Below are positions 7,830 through 18,203 of a stretch of 56,512 bases of DNA, in pieces (position 1 is the first letter of the stretch; the number at the start of each line of letters is the position of its first letter). The notes beneath the pieces were generated by a model. It was not told where the DNA came from and did no database searches. It saw only the letters and a program-made list of their open reading frames with translations. The stretch comes from Vibrio brasiliensis LMG 20546 (lineage in GTDB: Bacteria > Pseudomonadota > Gammaproteobacteria > Enterobacterales > Vibrionaceae), in NCBI RefSeq assembly GCF_000189255.1, contig NZ_AEVS01000089.1, positions 1 through 56,512 on the forward strand. Direction: 5' to 3'. Both the position numbers and the translations under genes were made by a program.

Positions 7830-9659
7830 ATGGCTACTCCACAGATTGATAAATTAAGAAATATCGCGATCATCGCGCACGTTGACCACGGTAAAACAAC
7901 ACTGGTTGATAAACTACTACAGCAATCAGGTACTTTAGAGTCTCGCGGCGAAGCTGAAGAGCGAGTCATGGACTCAAACGACATCGAGAAAGAGCGTGGT
8001 ATTACCATTCTTGCTAAGAACACAGCAATTAACTGGAATGACTACCGCATCAACATCGTAGATACTCCGGGACACGCGGACTTCGGTGGTGAAGTTGAGC
8101 GTATCATGTCGATGGTAGACTCTGTACTACTTATCGTTGACGCTGTTGACGGCCCAATGCCGCAAACTCGTTTCGTTACTCAAAAAGCATTTGCTCACGG
8201 TCTTAAGCCAATCGTTGTTATCAACAAGATTGACCGTCCGGGTGCGCGTCCTGATTGGGTTATGGACCAAGTGTTCGACCTATTCGACAACCTGGGTGCA
8301 ACTGACGAACAGCTAGACTTTAAAGTTGTTTACGCTTCAGCACTAAACGGTTGGGCAACGAAAGAAGAAGGCGCAACTGCTGAAGACATGGAAGCGCTAT
8401 TCGAAACTATCGTTGAAGAAGTAGCAGCACCAGAAGTAGACCTAGATGGTCCACTACAGATGCAAGTTTCTCAGCTAGACTACAGCTCTTATGTTGGTGT
8501 TATCGGTGTTGCTCGTGTAACTCGTGGTAGCGTTAAGCCAAACCAACAAGTAACTATTATCGGTGCAGACGGTAAGACACGTAACGGTAAAGTAGGTACT
8601 GTAATGGGTTACCTGGGTCTTGACCGTCACGAAGTTGAGCAGGCAAATGCTGGTGACATCATTGCGATTACTGGTCTTGGTGAGCTGAAGATTTCAGACA
8701 CTATCTGTGCTCAAAATCAGGTTGAAGCACTTCCGGCTCTATCTGTTGATGAACCAACAGTAACAATGACGTTCCAGGTGAACACTTCTCCGTTCGCTGG
8801 TAAAGAAGGTAAGTTCGTGACTTCACGTAACATCCTAGAGCGTCTAGAGAAAGAACTGGTACACAACGTTGCACTACGCGTAGAGCAAACAGACGATCCA
8901 GACAAATTCCGCGTATCAGGTCGTGGTGAACTTCACCTGTCTATCCTGATCGAAAACATGCGTCGTGAAGGCTTTGAACTAGCGGTATCTCGTCCAGAAG
9001 TAATCATCAAAGAAGAAGATGGTCAGCTAATGGAACCGTTCGAAACTGTAACTATCGACGTTATGGAAGAGCACCAGGGCGGTATCATGGAGAACATCGG
9101 CCTACGTAAAGGTGAGCTGAAAGATATGTCTCCAGATGGTAAAGGCCGTGTACGTATGGACTTCGAAATGCCATCTCGTGGTCTAATCGGTTTCCAGACT
9201 GAGTTTATGACGCTGACTTCTGGTTCTGGTCTTCTTTACCATACATTTGATCACTACGGCCCACACAAAGGCGGTAACATCGGTCAACGTGTAAACGGCG
9301 TACTAATCGCGAACGCGATGGGTAAAGCTCTTACTAACGCACTGTTCAACCTTCAGGAGCGTGGTCGTCTATTTATCGGTCACGGTGTTGAAGTTTACGA
9401 AGGCATGGTTATCGGTATTCACAGCCGTGATAACGACCTGACAGTAAACGCACTGAAAGGTAAGCAGCTAACAAACGTTCGTGCTTCTGGTACAGATGAC
9501 GCGCAGGTACTTACTCCGCCAATCAAGATGACTCTTGAGCAGGCTCTAGAATTCATCGATGACGACGAACTAGTAGAAGTAACGCCAGAAAGCATCCGTA
9601 TCCGTAAGAAGTTCCTAACGGAAAGCGATCGTAAGCGCGCTTCACGTTCAGCGAAGTAA
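7830..9659 (+). CDS. typA: Ribosome-associated translational GTPase TypA/BipA
   Basis: 609-residue EF-G-like GTPase that binds the 70S ribosome and helps 50S assembly and stress adaptation. The N-terminal G domain shows G1 AHVDHGKTT (16-24), RGITI, DTPGH and NKID. EF-G domains II, III and V and the BipA-specific C-terminal domain follow; full length for the family. Codon use is strongly biased, as expected for a well-expressed gene. It is transcribed divergently from glnA, as in other gammaproteobacteria, and ends with a strong terminator at 9681-9710. Confidence 0.97.
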   Translation: MATPQIDKLRNIAIIAHVDHGKTTLVDKLLQQSGTLESRGEAEERVMDSNDIEKERGITILAKNTAINWNDYRINIVDTPGHADFGGEVERIMSMVDSVLLIVDAVDGPMPQTRFVTQKAFAHGLKPIVVINKIDRPGARPDWVMDQVFDLFDNLGATDEQLDFKVVYASALNGWATKEEGATAEDMEALFETIVEEVAAPEVDLDGPLQMQVSQLDYSSYVGVIGVARVTRGSVKPNQQVTIIGADGKTRNGKVGTVMGYLGLDRHEVEQANAGDIIAITGLGELKISDTICAQNQVEALPALSVDEPTVTMTFQVNTSPFAGKEGKFVTSRNILERLEKELVHNVALRVEQTDDPDKFRVSGRGELHLSILIENMRREGFELAVSRPEVIIKEEDGQLMEPFETVTIDVMEEHQGGIMENIGLRKGELKDMSPDGKGRVRMDFEMPSRGLIGFQTEFMTLTSGSGLLYHTFDHYGPHKGGNIGQRVNGVLIANAMGKALTNALFNLQERGRLFIGHGVEVYEGMVIGIHSRDNDLTVNALKGKQLTNVRASGTDDAQVLTPPIKMTLEQALEFIDDDELVEVTPESIRIRKKFLTESDRKRASRSAK

Positions 9660-9680
9660 TCTGTAACGGATTAAGTTGAT

Positions 9681-9710
9681 AAGCCCTGAGCAATGCTCGG
9701 GGCTTTTTTT
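9681..9710 (+). terminator. typA intrinsic terminator
   Basis: AAGCCCTGAGC pairs with GCTCGGGGCTT (one G-T pair) around loop AAT and is followed by a T run. It begins 21 bases after the typA stop. Confidence 0.9.
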
Positions 9711-9727
9711 ATCTGGATATTGTCACC

Positions 9728-10270
9728 ATGAAGCCGATTATTATTACCGGTGGGCCCGGAGCGGGTAAAACCACCTTACTGAATGCGTTGGGAGAGCAAG
9801 GTTACGCAACTTTTGCTGAGGGCTCACGCACTTTAATCGAGCAACAAAGTCAGTTGGACAATGGCATTCTGCCCTGGATCAATCTGCCTGCGTTTGCTCA
9901 GTTATGTCTCGATCTGATGGCTAAGCAGAAAAACGAGGCACTAAACCATCCGGTTGCGTTCGTTGACCGAGCGATTGCAGATATTATTGGCTATCTGAAA
10001 GTGGCTGGTTGTGAAGTTCCATCGGAATTTGCTACACAAAGCGCTGGCTATCATCCTAAGGTATTCTTTTGCTGTCCTGAGGAACCCATCTATGTTCAGG
10101 ACGAAGTGCGCCCTCATAGCTTTGAGGAAGCATTAGAGATACATCGGATATTGGCCGAGACCTACACTGAGTTAGGTTATCAAGTGGTGGATGTGCCATG
10201 GGCAAGTGTAACGGAGAGAGTGACGTTTGTTGCCAAGCAGCTGGCTCTGAGTGGTGAGACTGTAAACTAA
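9728..10270 (+). CDS. AAA_28-type small ATPase of unknown role
   Basis: 180-residue P-loop protein. Walker A GGPGAGKTT lies at residues 8-16, directly after the first beta strand. The rest resembles the AAA_28 / COG3911 predicted ATPases (nucleoside-kinase-like fold). No membrane segment or second domain is visible. It begins 17 bases after the typA terminator, with no strong ribosome binding site, and ends at a convergent terminator shared with the DUF2959 gene. The family has no settled function and I infer none from the neighbours. Confidence 0.8.
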   Translation: MKPIIITGGPGAGKTTLLNALGEQGYATFAEGSRTLIEQQSQLDNGILPWINLPAFAQLCLDLMAKQKNEALNHPVAFVDRAIADIIGYLKVAGCEVPSEFATQSAGYHPKVFFCCPEEPIYVQDEVRPHSFEEALEIHRILAETYTELGYQVVDVPWASVTERVTFVAKQLALSGETVN

Positions 10271-10294
10271 AACCTCCTCACGAGGAGGAGGTTT
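10270..10294. terminator. Convergent bidirectional terminator
   Basis: AAACCTCCTC (10270-10279) pairs with GAGGAGGTTT (10285-10294) across a five-base loop between two convergent genes. The plus strand runs into ATCAATTATTTTT, so the T tract is loose. Confidence 0.65.
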
Positions 10295-10299
10295 ATCAA

Positions 10300-10941
10300 T
10301 TATTTTTGGCTTAGCTTCTGCAGGAACTTGTCTGATTCTGCAATGGCAGCATTCATCTGCTTAATCGCGTACTGAATATCTTGTTCCAGGCTGGTGAACT
10401 CACCTTGCAGGGCGCCAATAGCACTGGCATTGAGGTTATGCTTCAAATAGAGAGTGTTATCACGCAGTGTGTTTAGCACGGGTGTCATCTTATCTTCAGC
10501 TCGCTTCATTGCTGATAACATCGTTTTGTACGAGCGTTGTGTCTCTTTTAGTTTTTGCTCACTGGCACGACGAAGCTTACTGCTAGTGTACAGGTCGAGT
10601 TCGCTTTGCCATTCGGCAAACAGGGCGTCAGAAACATCTTCAATCGCCGCAATTCGGTCACTCACTTCTTGTGCTGCTTTCTCGCTATCCTGATACTTGT
10701 CGTTAATCTGGTTATAAACCGTTTCCAGTTCACCACCATCAAAGTTGGTTAGTGCTGAGAGAGCTTCCAGTGCACTGGTAAATTCTTGTTGGGCATCTTG
10801 CTGTGACTCTTTCGCATCCTCAACGCGATCCACCATAATGTCGCGTTTGTGGTAGCCTACCTGTTCCATTGCAGAGTAATAGGCTGATTGACACCCGGTT
10901 AAGGTAAAAATCGACAATACAATAGCCAGTAAGTACGGCAT
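10300..10941 (-). CDS. DUF2959 lipoprotein
   Basis: 213-residue predicted lipoprotein. A short hydrophobic signal ends in lipobox LTGC, placing the lipidated Cys at residue 17. The mature part is highly charged and mostly helical with heptad-like patterning (coiled coil), ending in KLSQK. This matches the DUF2959 family, common in Vibrio and related marine bacteria, whose function is unknown. AGGAA lies before the ATG. It is divergent from yihY and its stop faces the upstream ATPase gene across a shared hairpin. Confidence 0.85.
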   Translation of the reverse strand: MPYLLAIVLSIFTLTGCQSAYYSAMEQVGYHKRDIMVDRVEDAKESQQDAQQEFTSALEALSALTNFDGGELETVYNQINDKYQDSEKAAQEVSDRIAAIEDVSDALFAEWQSELDLYTSSKLRRASEQKLKETQRSYKTMLSAMKRAEDKMTPVLNTLRDNTLYLKHNLNASAIGALQGEFTSLEQDIQYAIKQMNAAIAESDKFLQKLSQK

Positions 10942-10976
10942 GATGTGTTCCTTTCCTTTAGAATTAGAACGTTAGG

Positions 10977-11918
10977 ATGACTGAGTTAGTTAGGAGATAC
11001 AAGTTGAAAATCGAACCATTGATTAGGCAAGCAGTGTTATTTGCACGCTATCTGCTGACCCGCATGGGTCACGATAGAGTCAATGTTAATGCTGGCTATC
11101 TTGCTTACATTACTTTGCTATCGATTGTGCCTATGCTGACGGTGTTGCTTTCCGTTTTGTCCTCCTTCGCAATTTTTGAAAATGCTGGCGATGCGATTCA
11201 GGATTTCGTTATTACCCACTTTGTTCCGGCCGCTGGTGATGCGGTCAAAGGCGCTTTGCTGGAGTTTGTTGCTAATACCGGCAAGATGAGTGCTGTGGGT
11301 GGTGCATTTCTGTTTGTCGCCGCGCTGATGTTGATTTCTAACATTGATAAAAACCTAAACTATATTTGGCGGGTTAAGCACAAGCGCCGTGCTGTATTTT
11401 CTTTCTCAATGTACTGGATGGTGCTGACCCTTGGTCCAATCTTAGTTGGCGCAAGTATTGCGGCAACTTCGTATGTGACCTCGTTGAAGATCCTTGAGAG
11501 TGAAGCCATCTCCGGCCTCTATAACCAATTATTGCGTTGGTTGCCGTTCTTATTATCTTTCTTCGCCTTTGTCGGACTTTACCTGCTGGTACCAAATAAA
11601 AAGGTGCGGATTTCCCATGCTATGGTCGGCGCTATCATCGCGGCACTATTGTTTGAAGCGAGCAAAAAAGGCTTTGCTGCCTACATTACCCAGTTCCCTT
11701 CTTATCAATTGATTTATGGAGCCCTGGCGGCGATTCCGATCTTATTTGTCTGGGTTTATCTGTGCTGGCTAATCGTATTGGTTGGTGCTGAGGTTACTGC
11801 TGCACTGGGAGAAAGAGAGCAGTGGAGTGAGCCGACAGAAGTGGTACACTCGACAAAAATTGAAGTAGAACCGTCAGAAGGAAAGCACAGTGATAGCCCT
11901 GATCCAAAGAGTGAGTGA
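10977..11918 (+). CDS. yihY: YihY/BrkB-family inner-membrane protein
   Basis: 313-residue polytopic membrane protein with about six hydrophobic segments between residues 35 and 270 and a charged cytoplasmic tail, matching the YihY/virulence factor BrkB family. The old name ribonuclease BN for E. coli YihY was later withdrawn, so a nuclease role should not be inferred. The ATG at 10977 has no clear ribosome binding site. An in-frame TTG at 11004 has AGGAG seven bases upstream and may be the true start, giving 304 residues. The 3' end overlaps dtd by 29 bases, implying coupled translation. Confidence 0.85.
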   Translation: MTELVRRYKLKIEPLIRQAVLFARYLLTRMGHDRVNVNAGYLAYITLLSIVPMLTVLLSVLSSFAIFENAGDAIQDFVITHFVPAAGDAVKGALLEFVANTGKMSAVGGAFLFVAALMLISNIDKNLNYIWRVKHKRRAVFSFSMYWMVLTLGPILVGASIAATSYVTSLKILESEAISGLYNQLLRWLPFLLSFFAFVGLYLLVPNKKVRISHAMVGAIIAALLFEASKKGFAAYITQFPSYQLIYGALAAIPILFVWVYLCWLIVLVGAEVTAALGEREQWSEPTEVVHSTKIEVEPSEGKHSDSPDPKSE

Positions 11919-12324
11919 AGCCGCAGTACGCGTAGATGGTGAAGTGGTTGGAGAGATAGACAAAGGTCTACTTGTGCTACTTGGGGTAGAGAAAGACGAT
12001 GATGAGGCAAAGGCAAAACGCTTGATGGAGCGTGTGACCACTTATCGAGTATTTGGTGATGAAGATGACAAGATGAACCTCAACGTGAAGCAAGTTGATG
12101 GTAAAGTTTTGGTTGTATCGCAATTCACCCTGCCTGCTGACACTAAAAAAGGTACACGTGCGGGATTCTCTCGCGGCGCCCATCCAGCTGATGCAGAGCG
12201 ATTGTATGAGTACTTCGCCGATCGTTGTGCAGAGGTACTGCCGACAGAGCGTGGACGCTTTGCCGCAGATATGAAGGTGTCGTTAGTTAATGACGGTCCC
12301 GTAACCTTCTGGTTGCAAGTATAA
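11890..12324 (+). CDS. dtd: D-aminoacyl-tRNA deacylase, GTG start
   Basis: 144-residue DTD enzyme that removes D-amino acids (and glycine mischarged on tRNA-Ala) from tRNA. Both signature motifs are visible: SQFTL in the middle and GPVT near the C terminus. Length is typical. The start is GTG with AGAAGG about eight bases upstream, inside the end of yihY (29-base overlap). It is followed 50 bases later by yiiD. The order yihY-dtd-yiiD is the same as in E. coli. Confidence 0.95.
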   Translation: MIALIQRVSEAAVRVDGEVVGEIDKGLLVLLGVEKDDDEAKAKRLMERVTTYRVFGDEDDKMNLNVKQVDGKVLVVSQFTLPADTKKGTRAGFSRGAHPADAERLYEYFADRCAEVLPTERGRFAADMKVSLVNDGPVTFWLQV

Positions 12325-12374
12325 TTATAAGGCTAGTGGGGAGACGCTAGCTGTCTCCATAGAAAAGGACTTTT

Positions 12375-13310
12375 ATGTTTAAGCTGATCACGCCAAAAAC
12401 AGAGAACCAACTCAACAAGTATTATCACTTTCGTTGGCAGATGCTAAGAGAGCCTTGGCGTATGCCTATCGGCTCCGAGCGTGATGAATATGACCCAATG
12501 AGTCATCACCGAATGATTGTTGATGGTCGCGGCCGTCCGATGGCAATTGGTCGTTTATACATTACTCCAGATAGTGAAGGTCAGATCCGCTACATGGCGG
12601 TGAAAGGCAACCGACGCAGTAAAGGTATGGGTTCACTCTTGCTCGTTGCCCTTGAATCTCTGGCACGTCAGGAAGGTGCTAAACGTCTGGTATGTAATGC
12701 CCGCGAAGATGCGATTTCTTTCTATGAGAAAAGTGGCTTTGAACGTCGCGGTGAGCTAACCGATGAACGTGGTCCTGTGCGTCACCAACAGATGGTTAAG
12801 CAACTTGACCCAATGGCTAATGTACTGCGTAAGCCTGAATGGTGTACTGAGCTACAAGAGCGATGGGAGCATCAGATCCCAATCAGTGACAAGATGGGCA
12901 TCAAGATCAACCAGTATACGGGGTATCAGTTTGAGTGTAGCGCCCAGCTAAACCCTAACTTAAACCCGCATAACACTATGTTTGCGGGTTCGGCGTTTAC
13001 TCTAGCGACTTTAACTGGCTGGGGAATGACCTGGCTATTGATGAAAGAGCGCAACCTGACCGGTGACATTGTGTTGGCTGATAGTCAGATTCGTTATCGC
13101 CACCCAGTGACTCAGAACCCGGTTGCGTCGACCTCTCTTGACGGTATTAGTGGCGACTTAGACCGCCTCGCCTCAGGACGTAAAGCCCGAATCGTTATTC
13201 ATGTGACCATCTTCAGTGGCGATACAGCTGCAGTCGAGTTCATTGGCACTTATATGCTGCTGCCTGATTACAAAGCGGTACTGGGCCCTGAAGCAACGGC
13301 TGATTCTTGA
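12375..13310 (+). CDS. yiiD: Bifunctional GNAT acetyltransferase / hotdog thioesterase (YiiD, FabY-like)
   Basis: 311-residue two-domain protein. The N-terminal half (about 1-140) is a GNAT acetyltransferase fold with an acetyl-CoA loop region near RRSKGMGS. The C-terminal half (about 160-305) is a YiiD-type hotdog domain. E. coli YiiD/FabY can start fatty acid synthesis as an acetoacetyl-ACP synthase, so a similar role is plausible. AAGGA precedes the ATG. Its last 43 bases overlap the 3' end of the convergent AsmA-like gene, which is an unusual arrangement. Confidence 0.88.
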   Translation: MFKLITPKTENQLNKYYHFRWQMLREPWRMPIGSERDEYDPMSHHRMIVDGRGRPMAIGRLYITPDSEGQIRYMAVKGNRRSKGMGSLLLVALESLARQEGAKRLVCNAREDAISFYEKSGFERRGELTDERGPVRHQQMVKQLDPMANVLRKPEWCTELQERWEHQIPISDKMGIKINQYTGYQFECSAQLNPNLNPHNTMFAGSAFTLATLTGWGMTWLLMKERNLTGDIVLADSQIRYRHPVTQNPVASTSLDGISGDLDRLASGRKARIVIHVTIFSGDTAAVEFIGTYMLLPDYKAVLGPEATADS

Positions 13311-15217
13311 GCATCTGAAGCCTGTGGTGATTGAGGTGATTTTTCACCGCAGGTCTGCTTAATCACATTGGCTTTACCTAATATATCTGACCAAAGCTCC
13401 TGACACGTTTGCTCACTTTTTAGTAGCAAGGTTGCAAATTGAGGTTTGGTTAGGTCTGCTTCTCCGGCTAACTGGGTCGTTCCCTCCTGCGCAGCAATCA
13501 AGATACGTCCCCGATCGGCGCGCAGCTTAATCTCGCCCAAATCAAAATTCTGTTCAAAGCTTTGCTCTCCATCGAAGCTGGAGGCGTTTAGCTGTGCCTG
13601 ATGTAAGTTAGCGCTAATGTAGCCAGATAAGCTGTGGGATAACATAGAGTAATCACCAGACAGCCCTTTTAATTCCATTTCGACTTCTGCCAATCCTGTC
13701 AGGGAGAAGGGTAATTGTTGTTCTAGCAGATGATGCTGCAGAGGCAGACCATCGGCGTGCAATGAGACTTGCCAGGGGGAGCTGGCTGAGCGCCTGTCCC
13801 ATCGACCTGATGCTTCAATATAACCCTGCTCTAAAGGAACAAATGCCCGGTCGAGGGTCAAGAGGCTGTTATCCGCATGAGCTTTAAGGTGGGCCTGAGT
13901 TGCGATTAACTTGTCGATACTCGCAGCATTTGCGCTTACCTCTAAGTTTCCGTCCAGCAAACCAAACTTGTTGTCTTGGATAAGAGTTAGTTGAGAGCCG
14001 TCGATATTAAGTCCTGAAACTTGCCAGTAGGGCAGCTTTTCTACCTGAATAAACTGAGCATTTTCCACTTTGAGTTGTTCAATCGTCAGATGGTTGAGCC
14101 TGTCAGTATTCTCTTTTAACGCAGGAAGTAACTGTTCGGTCTGTTCGAGCCATTTAATACCAGCAATTTTGAGTTGCTCCAGAGCGATCTGTGTTGGTGA
14201 AATTATTCCCTGAAGCTGGACTCGCCCTTGCTTGAAGTCAGCGTCAAACTCTTCAATTGCAACTTGTTGAGGTGTTAGTGCCAGTCGCGCTCTTGGCGAG
14301 AACAGCTGGATATGCTGATCACTGATACTCTCTGCGTCGAACGAGAGATAGCCATCGTTTTGCTGCCACAGCGAACCTTCCAGAGTAAGGTTTTCCAGTG
14401 ACGCATCTAAACGTTCTAAACGCCAGTGAGCATAGTTAAAAGAGCTGTTGAGAATATCCAGACTATTGATGTGACTGATTGGCAGGCTGAGATTACCCAG
14501 CGTAGTGATCAATTGTTCTATCTGCTCGCTTTCAGGTAACGATAGCGAGTCGATGGTCACGTTAACCAGAGACCAGCCCTTTGCGTATTGTTCGGCTTGC
14601 CCGGAAAACGAAGCACCACGCCAGTTAAATGAACTACCAAAAATAGTGCTGTCTTGTGCGCGGTAACGCATATCAACTAATAATTTGTCGAGAGCTTCCC
14701 CCTGCATATAGAGCTGCTCTGCAGAAAGCTGGATATCGCCGTAGGGCAGAGTCTGCTGTGAAGATGACCAGATAGGCTGCTCTATTTGCAGATTAACGTC
14801 GCGAGCAGACCATTTGGGACCACTGATATCAACATGTTTCAATGCTAGCTGGTGGAGGGTAACACCACTAAATAACTCAGAGTTAAGCTGGCTAAGGTCA
14901 ATAGTCGCGCCTTCGATAAGGATGGAATCAAATGAAAGCTTGTCATTTTGCCAAGGGAACTGGCTTAGCCACACAGTCAGCTTTGGTAGCGTCACTACCT
15001 GATCAAGGTGCTCAATCTCAACGTCACGAAGCTGCAGTTGAAATGGGGCACTATATTGTACTTCTGAGGCAATAACAGAGTAGGGCGTGAGTTTGTCTAT
15101 TATCAGATTGACCGCTTTGGGCGCATATTGAGATTGCATCACGACATAGAGCGTTAACACAGATAGAGTGACAATACTGACAAGCAGGATACTCAGCAGC
15201 AAAAGTGCTTTTTTCAC
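13268..15217 (-). CDS. AsmA-family protein
   Basis: 649-residue protein with one N-terminal membrane anchor (about 4-27) and a long beta-rich periplasmic part. This matches the AsmA-like group, bridge-type proteins proposed to move phospholipids between inner and outer membranes. The C-terminal AsmA_2-type region lies about 470-600 (GEADLTKPQF area). The last 30 residues are Ser/Ala/Pro-rich with no clear fold and include the segment encoded in the 43-base overlap with yiiD. It is followed by no partner gene on its strand; pckA lies upstream with its own terminator. Confidence 0.85.
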   Translation of the reverse strand: MKKALLLLSILLVSIVTLSVLTLYVVMQSQYAPKAVNLIIDKLTPYSVIASEVQYSAPFQLQLRDVEIEHLDQVVTLPKLTVWLSQFPWQNDKLSFDSILIEGATIDLSQLNSELFSGVTLHQLALKHVDISGPKWSARDVNLQIEQPIWSSSQQTLPYGDIQLSAEQLYMQGEALDKLLVDMRYRAQDSTIFGSSFNWRGASFSGQAEQYAKGWSLVNVTIDSLSLPESEQIEQLITTLGNLSLPISHINSLDILNSSFNYAHWRLERLDASLENLTLEGSLWQQNDGYLSFDAESISDQHIQLFSPRARLALTPQQVAIEEFDADFKQGRVQLQGIISPTQIALEQLKIAGIKWLEQTEQLLPALKENTDRLNHLTIEQLKVENAQFIQVEKLPYWQVSGLNIDGSQLTLIQDNKFGLLDGNLEVSANAASIDKLIATQAHLKAHADNSLLTLDRAFVPLEQGYIEASGRWDRRSASSPWQVSLHADGLPLQHHLLEQQLPFSLTGLAEVEMELKGLSGDYSMLSHSLSGYISANLHQAQLNASSFDGEQSFEQNFDLGEIKLRADRGRILIAAQEGTTQLAGEADLTKPQFATLLLKSEQTCQELWSDILGKANVIKQTCGEKSPQSPQASDAQESAVASGPSTAL

Positions 15218-15280
15218 GATGAATCACGTCCCTTAATGATTAGTGATACTAGCTTGGAACAAATTTTCATTTCAGGCAAC

Positions 15281-15305
15281 AAAAAGCCCCTCAAATGAGG
15301 GGCTT
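15281..15305 (-). terminator. pckA intrinsic terminator
   Basis: AAGCCCCTC pairs with GAGGGGCTT around a four-base loop; on the minus strand it is followed by TTTTTG. It lies 26 bases past the pckA stop, between pckA and the AsmA-like gene. Confidence 0.9.
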
Positions 15306-15330
15306 AGATAAACAAATAGTGCAGAGGTCA

Positions 15331-16962
15331 CTAATCCAGTTGAGGACCAGCTGCGACTAGTGATTTACCTTCATCATTGTCCGTGTACTTATCAAAGTTA
15401 TTGATAAAGCGAGCAGCAAGATCTTTCGCTTTGCTTTCCCACTGTAGCGGATCTGTGTAGGTATCACGTGGATCCAGGATGCCTGGGTCAACGTCGTGCA
15501 GTGCAGTCGGTACTTCCAGATTGAAGATAGGGATGTGCTTAGTCTCAGCGTTTTCGATTGAACCATCCAGAATCGCGTCGATGATGCCACGAGTATCCTG
15601 AATTGAAATACGCTTGCCGCTACCATTCCAACCAGTGTTGACCAGGTAAGCTTCCGCACCAGCCGCTTCCATACGTTTAACCAGTACTTCAGCGTACTTG
15701 GTTGGGTGTAGTGTCAGGAACGCAGCACCGAAACATGCAGAGAATGTTGGTGTTGGCTCTGTAATACCACGCTCAGTACCCGCTAGCTTAGCAGTGAAGC
15801 CAGATAGGAAGTGGTACTTAGTCTGCTCTGGAGTCAGCTTAGATACTGGTGGAAGAACACCAAACGCATCCGCAGATAGGAAGATAACCTTATTCGCGTG
15901 ACCTGCTTTAGATACTGGCTTAACGATGTTTTCAATGTGCTCGATAGGGTAAGAAACACGAGTGTTTTCTGTTTTCGAACCATCGTCAAAGTCGATAGAG
16001 CCATCTGAGCGAACAGTAACGTTCTCTAGCAGAGCATCACGACGAATCGCGTTGTAGATGTCTGGCTCGGCTTCTTTAGATAGCTTGATGGTTTTAGCGT
16101 AACAGCCACCTTCGAAGTTGAAGATACCATCGTCGTCCCAACCGTGCTCGTCATCACCGATTAGTTCACGTTTAGGGTCAGTTGATAGCGTTGTTTTACC
16201 TGTACCAGACAGACCGAAGAAGACAGCGACATCGCCGTTCTCTTTACACTTGTTCGCACTACAGTGCATAGAAGCGATATCTTTTAGAGGCAAGAAGTAG
16301 TTCATCATTGCGAACATACCTTTCTTCATCTCACCGCCGTACCAGGTACCGCCGATAAGCTGCATGCGCTCTGTCAGGTTGAATACAGTGAAGTTTTCAG
16401 AGTTAAGACCGTGCTCTTCCCACTTCTGGTTAGTACATTTTGCACCGTTCATTACCACGAAATCAGGTTCAAACGTTGATAGCTCTTCTTCGCTTGGACG
16501 GATGAACATGTTTTTTACGAAGTGTGCCTGCCATGCTACCTCGGTAATGACACGGATGCTTAGGCGCGTATCCGGGTTTGCACCACAGTAGCCGTCAATC
16601 ACGAAAACACGTTTGCCAGAAAGCTGGTTAGTCACAAGCTCTTTCAGATCATTCCAAACGGCCTGATCGATAGGCTTGTTATCATTCTTAACGGCATCTG
16701 AAGTCCACCACATATGTTCTTCAGTCGTCGCATCCTTAACGATGTACTTATCTTTTGGTGAGCGGCCGGTAAAAATACCGGTATCAACAGCGACTGCACC
16801 TAACTCGGTAACTACACCTTTTTCGTAGCCTTCCAGATCAGCGCGAGTTTCTTCTTCGAACAACACTTCGTAGCTAGGGTTGCGAACAACCTCTTTTACG
16901 TTCTGAAGCCCGTGTTTGGTAAGATCAATTGTTGCAGCCTTTGTATGTTCCATAACGGTCAT
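15331..16962 (-). CDS. pckA: Phosphoenolpyruvate carboxykinase (ATP)
   Basis: 543-residue gluconeogenic enzyme converting oxaloacetate and ATP to phosphoenolpyruvate, CO2 and ADP. It carries the kinase-1a P-loop GLSGTGKTT at 250-258, nearly the same position as in E. coli (248-256), the FTGRSPKDK phosphate-binding motif and the GDDEHGW metal-binding segment, so it is the ATP-dependent type. AAGGAG lies five bases before the chosen ATG; a second ATG four codons in is less well placed. A 336-base gap upstream contains a perfect 16-base palindrome (17138-17153). Confidence 0.98.
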   Translation of the reverse strand: MTVMEHTKAATIDLTKHGLQNVKEVVRNPSYEVLFEEETRADLEGYEKGVVTELGAVAVDTGIFTGRSPKDKYIVKDATTEEHMWWTSDAVKNDNKPIDQAVWNDLKELVTNQLSGKRVFVIDGYCGANPDTRLSIRVITEVAWQAHFVKNMFIRPSEEELSTFEPDFVVMNGAKCTNQKWEEHGLNSENFTVFNLTERMQLIGGTWYGGEMKKGMFAMMNYFLPLKDIASMHCSANKCKENGDVAVFFGLSGTGKTTLSTDPKRELIGDDEHGWDDDGIFNFEGGCYAKTIKLSKEAEPDIYNAIRRDALLENVTVRSDGSIDFDDGSKTENTRVSYPIEHIENIVKPVSKAGHANKVIFLSADAFGVLPPVSKLTPEQTKYHFLSGFTAKLAGTERGITEPTPTFSACFGAAFLTLHPTKYAEVLVKRMEAAGAEAYLVNTGWNGSGKRISIQDTRGIIDAILDGSIENAETKHIPIFNLEVPTALHDVDPGILDPRDTYTDPLQWESKAKDLAARFINNFDKYTDNDEGKSLVAAGPQLD

Positions 16963-17137
16963 AGGTGCTCCTTATCGGAATATTTGTAGGGATTTTGTAA
17001 TAATTTTTTAATTTTTATCTGCTCACCATGCTAGCAATGGGCCTCAGATAAAACAGGGATATAGCTCAAAAAATATCCGTAATTTTATTGGGGTTTTAAG
17101 CGACACATCACATATTGGTAGGGCTAGTTTATCGTGT

Positions 17138-17153
17138 GCGCAAAGCTTTGCGC
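17138..17153. promoter_or_regulatory. Perfect 16-base palindrome upstream of pckA
   Basis: GCGCAAAGCTTTGCGC is an exact dyad 176 bases upstream of the pckA ATG. Its lack of a loop and of a T tract argues against a terminator, so it looks like an operator for an unidentified dimeric regulator. Confidence 0.45.
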
Positions 17154-17236
17154 TAGAGCAAAATTATTATTAATTGTCTAAAATTAACAGGTTAATTTAT
17201 TACGGCTGAGGCTAGTTATAGCGAGGTTTTGATCAC

Positions 17237-17264
17237 AAAAAGGCCAGCGAATGCTGGCCTTTTG
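17237..17264 (-). terminator. hslO intrinsic terminator
   Basis: AAAAGGCCAGC pairs with GCTGGCCTTTT around loop GAAT, 35 bases past the hslO stop. It is symmetrical enough to work in both directions. Confidence 0.88.
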
Positions 17265-17298
17265 AAGGGTAAATTACAAGCTTGGTATGCCGTAAAAA

Positions 17299-18174
17299 TT
17301 AATGCAGTGTTTTGTTACCAGAATTTGCTTGATTAAATAGCTCTGATACTTCTGCTTCGTCGAACGTATAGTTCGTGCCGCAGTAATCACAATGTAAAGA
17401 AATTGAACCAATCTCTGCCAAAATGTCATTTACTTCCGCACGGTCGATGGTAACGATCGCTGCACCACTGCGGTCTCGAGAACAACCACAGAAAAACTCA
17501 ACAGGTTGTGGTTCAAATACGCGAACCTTCTCTTGGTTATATAGACGGTAAAGCAGTTCGTTTGCTTCTAAACTGAATAGCTCTTCATCTTTAACGGTGT
17601 TTGTTAGCTGCTCCAGATGTTCGAAATCTTCTGGAGTACCAGTGCCATCAGGCATTACCTGGATTAGCATACCTGCAGCGTGAGCCTTGCCTTCATATTC
17701 GCCAGTTCGTAGCCATAGGCGTGTTTTTAGCTGCTCAGAGTTAGCAAAGTAAGCTTCTAGGATTTCAGACAGGTTATCGCCTTCAAGACCTACGATACCT
17801 TGGTAGCGTTCGCCTTTTTTAGGATCAATAGTGATCACTAGGTGACCTTTACCCATCAAGTCATGAATTGATGCGTCGTCAGCGATGTCACCTTCAAAAC
17901 GAGCAACACCACGAATCTTCTGATCATGGTCGCCGTTGATAACTGCCAGTGATACTGGGCCGTCACCCTGAAGTTGCATGGTAATAGAACCTTCAAACTT
18001 CAGCGTTGCGGTTAAAAGCGTTGTTGAAACCAATAGCTCACCTAGCAACTTCTGGATTGGTGCTGGGTATTCCTTGCTAGAAATAATACGTTGGTAAGCT
18101 TCATCCAATTGTACCAACTCACCACGAACAGAAAGGTCTTCAAATAAGTAGCGGTTTAAAACATTGCTTGCCAT
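17299..18174 (-). CDS. hslO: Redox-regulated chaperone Hsp33
   Basis: 291-residue cytoplasmic holdase activated by disulfide formation under oxidative stress. The C-terminal zinc-binding redox switch is intact, with CGC in FFCGCSRDR and CDYC about 30 residues later, giving the family CxC...CxxC pattern. Length matches E. coli Hsp33. It lies 29 bases after hslR on the same strand, the usual hslR-hslO heat-shock pair, and is followed by a terminator before pckA. Confidence 0.97.
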   Translation of the reverse strand: MASNVLNRYLFEDLSVRGELVQLDEAYQRIISSKEYPAPIQKLLGELLVSTTLLTATLKFEGSITMQLQGDGPVSLAVINGDHDQKIRGVARFEGDIADDASIHDLMGKGHLVITIDPKKGERYQGIVGLEGDNLSEILEAYFANSEQLKTRLWLRTGEYEGKAHAAGMLIQVMPDGTGTPEDFEHLEQLTNTVKDEELFSLEANELLYRLYNQEKVRVFEPQPVEFFCGCSRDRSGAAIVTIDRAEVNDILAEIGSISLHCDYCGTNYTFDEAEVSELFNQANSGNKTLH

Positions 18175-18203
18175 GTGGCGTTTCCTCGTAAATCTGGTTG
18201 AGC

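Larger units (their letters stand above)
16963..17298. other. pckA upstream region with a perfect palindrome
   Basis: 336 bases without a gene. It holds AT-rich sequence next to pckA, the palindrome GCGCAAAGCTTTGCGC at 17138-17153, further AT-rich sequence and the hslO terminator at 17237-17264. The pckA promoter must lie here. No clear CRP consensus (TGTGA-N6-TCACA) was seen. Confidence 0.6.

Noticed and set aside
10977-11918. Ribonuclease BN function for YihY
   Set aside because: The RNase BN activity was reassigned to ElaC in E. coli; nothing in this sequence shows a nuclease motif.
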